Of a stretch of 64,000 bases of DNA, positions 62,448 through 64,000 are shown one piece after another. The DNA comes from Allobosea sp. UNC402CLCol. Its GTDB lineage: Bacteria > Pseudomonadota > Alphaproteobacteria > Rhizobiales > Beijerinckiaceae. The stretch lies in contig NZ_JQJJ01000017.1 in assembly GCF_000745475.1 (NCBI RefSeq), positions 79,038-143,037 of the forward strand, written 5' to 3'. The translations under genes and the position numbers were made by a program. The notes beneath the pieces are model-generated. The model did no database searches and was not told the origin of the DNA. It saw only the letters and a program-made list of their open reading frames with translations. Every line of letters begins with the position of its first letter. Position 1 is the stretch's first letter.

Positions 62448-62887
62448 AGACCATCGATCCGATCCTCGGTCCCGATTTGCTCTGGCTGCTGGCAGCGATG
62501 GGCCATGGCGACGATCTCGCGGTGGTCGACGCCAACCATCCGGCCGAGACGATCGCGCGGGCGACCACCTCGGGACGCATCGTCCGCCTGCCGGGCCTCG
62601 CCATGGCGGAGGTCGTGCGCGCGATCCTGACCGTGCTGCCGATCGACGATTTCGAGCCCGATCCGATCCGCCGCATGTTCGTCGTCGGCGATGCTGCGGC
62701 CGTGCCGGCGGTGCAGAAGGAGGTCGAAGCCGTGGTGGCGCAGGCGGCAGCGGCACCGACACCATTGCCCGGCATCGAGCGCTTCGCCTTCTACGAGGCG
62801 GCCCGCAAGGCTTTCGGCGTCGTGCAGGTCGGCGATGCCCGCCCCTATGGCTGCTTCCTGCTCAGGAAGGGCGTCATCGCGGGGTGA
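62441..62887 (+). CDS. fucU: L-fucose mutarotase family protein (RbsD/FucU)
   Basis: 148 residues. RbsD/FucU fold with GPDLLWLLAAMGHGDDLAVV containing H22, then DANHPAE (D30, H33) and the C-terminal FYEAARKAFGVVQVGDARPY, GCF. Interconverts alpha and beta anomers of L-fucose or related sugars. ATG overlaps the stop of the dehydrogenase gene by 7 bases. The pair converts imported aldose anomers and oxidises them to the lactone. Confidence 0.9.
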   Translation: MLKTIDPILGPDLLWLLAAMGHGDDLAVVDANHPAETIARATTSGRIVRLPGLAMAEVVRAILTVLPIDDFEPDPIRRMFVVGDAAAVPAVQKEVEAVVAQAAAAPTPLPGIERFAFYEAARKAFGVVQVGDARPYGCFLLRKGVIAG

Positions 62888-62922
62888 TAGGCGCTGAACG
62901 CTTCGCGCGTTTGCGCCTGTGT

Positions 62923-63021
62923 CGTCATTGCGAGCGTAGCGAAGCAATCCAGGGGGCTAAGGCGAACGGTTCAGCCCTGCTGCTTCTGGTTTGCTTCGTC
63001 GCCGTGCTCCTCGCAATGACG
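62923..63021. repeat. imperfect inverted repeat between fucU and ftsK
   Basis: Ends CGTCATTGCG and CGCAATGACG, with inner AGCGAAGCAATCC and TTTGCTTCGTCGC able to pair. This CGTCATTGCGAG...AAGCAATCC type is recalled as a highly repeated intergenic element in Hyphomicrobiales. Sits between convergent genes, so may also end transcription. Confidence 0.65.
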
Positions 63022-63025
63022 GGCG

Positions 63026-64000
63026 TTACTCTTCCTCGTCGTCGCGCGGGCGGGGGCCTTCCCCGAGAATCTCGCGTTTCCCGGCGTGATTGGCGGGCCC
63101 GACGATGCCCTCGTTTTCCATGCGCTCCATGATGGATGCGGCACGGTTGTAGCCGATCTGGAGGCGGCGCTGGATGTAGGAGGTCGAGGCCTTCTTGTCG
63201 CGCAGCACGACCGCGACCGCCTGCTCATAGGGGTCGTCCGAGTCGAGCGAACCCATGCCGGTCTTGTCGAAGACGGCGCCGTCCTCGTCCTCAGCCGCTT
63301 CCTCTTCCTCGGAGGTGACGGCGTCGAGATATTGCGGCCGGCCTTGGGTCTTGAGATGCGCCACGACCTTCTCGACCTCGTTGTCCGAGACGAAGGGGCC
63401 GTGGACGCGGGTAATGCGTCCGCCGCCGGCCATGTAGAGCATGTCGCCCTGGCCCAGAAGCTGTTCGGCGCCCATCTCGCCGAGGATCGTGCGCGAGTCG
63501 ATCTTGCTGGTGACCTGGAAGGAGATCCGGGTCGGGAAGTTCGCCTTGATCGTGCCGGTGATGACGTCGACCGAGGGGCGCTGGGTGGCGAGCACGACAT
63601 GGATGCCGGCGGCACGCGCCATCTGGGCGAGGCGCTGGATCGTGCCCTCGATCTCCTTGCCGGCGACCATCATCAGGTCGGCCATCTCGTCGACGATGAC
63701 GACGATATAGGGCAGAGGCTCGAGGTCCATGACCTCCTCCTCATAGATCGCCTCGCCACTGTGCTTGTCGAAGCCGGTCTGGACGGTCCGGGTGATGACC
63801 TCGCCGGCCGCCTTGGCCTCGCCGACCCGGGCATTGAAGCCGTCGATGTTGCGCACCGAGAGCTTCGACATCTTCTTGTAGCGCTCCTCCATCTCGCGCA
63901 CCGCCCATTTGAGGGCGACGACCGCCTTCTTGGGGTCGGTGACGACGGGGGTGAGCAGATGCGGGATGCCGTCATAGACGGAGAGCTCGAGCATCTTGGG
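63026..64000 (-). CDS. ftsK: DNA translocase FtsK, C-terminal part (cut by window edge)
   Basis: The visible 324 residues include the motor domain end, with Walker B IVVIVDEMADLMM, VLATQRPSVDVITGTIKANF, RISFQVTSKIDSRTILGEMG and AEQLLGQGDMLYM, then an acidic linker (SEEEEAAEDEDG) and the gamma winged helix (ASTSYIQRRLQIGYNRAASI) that reads KOPS sites. FtsK moves chromosome ends and activates XerCD at division. The Walker A and membrane domains are outside the window. Confidence 0.96.
   Translation of the reverse strand, partial: PKMLELSVYDGIPHLLTPVVTDPKKAVVALKWAVREMEERYKKMSKLSVRNIDGFNARVGEAKAAGEVITRTVQTGFDKHSGEAIYEEEVMDLEPLPYIVVIVDEMADLMMVAGKEIEGTIQRLAQMARAAGIHVVLATQRPSVDVITGTIKANFPTRISFQVTSKIDSRTILGEMGAEQLLGQGDMLYMAGGGRITRVHGPFVSDNEVEKVVAHLKTQGRPQYLDAVTSEEEEAAEDEDGAVFDKTGMGSLDSDDPYEQAVAVVLRDKKASTSYIQRRLQIGYNRAASIMERMENEGIVGPANHAGKREILGEGPRPRDDEEE

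Overview
The window is GC-rich chromosomal DNA of an alphaproteobacterium, most likely Hyphomicrobiales (Bosea or a relative). This is inferred from the codon bias, the ChvE-GguAB and DctB/DctD-DctA modules, many high-affinity ABC importers, and intergenic palindromic repeats of a kind familiar from that order. No tRNA, rRNA, CRISPR array, insertion sequence or phage gene was seen. The content is a catabolic island of uptake systems, each with its own regulator.

Layout: 1-3046 (-) is an operon of XapX, a Tat-like amidohydrolase with a Cys/His tail, DoxX and the start of an MFS exporter. 3111-4533 is a divergent alpha/beta-hydrolase / HxlR pair, followed by a possible decayed MATE end. 4910-9187 (-) is an amino-acid-type ABC importer with an embedded GntR/FCD regulator and an enolase-superfamily dehydratase; a perfect 18-bp-arm palindrome precedes its first gene. 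9634-14821 is an envelope cluster (outer-membrane protein, class A acid phosphatase, DUF1254/DUF1214 protein, second outer-membrane protein) next to an AraC-type regulator, with two copies of a conserved 43-bp site. 14969-15643 is an RraA-like aldolase.

15855-29072 (+) is a large pentose/hexose furanose and aldose locus: ytfQRT-yjfF, GntR, an L-2-keto-3-deoxyarabonate-dehydratase-like enzyme, a Gfo/Idh sugar dehydrogenase, a mutarotase, an SMP-30 lactonase, then chvE-gguA-gguB. Together these give uptake, anomer interconversion, oxidation, lactone opening and 2-keto-3-deoxy acid dehydration; the aldonate dehydratase and the semialdehyde dehydrogenase of that route are not in the window. 29190-37467 (-) holds two tripartite tricarboxylate transporter sets. 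One is in an operon with TetR, a CapA-like protein and a D-2-hydroxyacid dehydrogenase; an AT-rich gap separates it from the second tctBA pair.

37693-38181 is a small peptidoglycan-binding-like protein. 38259-47189 is a LacI-controlled oligosaccharide importer with a cytoplasmic GH31 glycosidase, followed by an SDR that lacks the catalytic Tyr/Lys. 47267-54882 (-) is a dipeptide/oligopeptide ABC importer with two tandem binding proteins. 55096-59855 is the dctD-dctB / dctA C4-dicarboxylate module with a near-perfect sigma-54 promoter and tandem upstream sites. 59930-62887 has an amidase and an aldo/keto reductase-FucU pair. The window ends inside ftsK (63026-64000, -).
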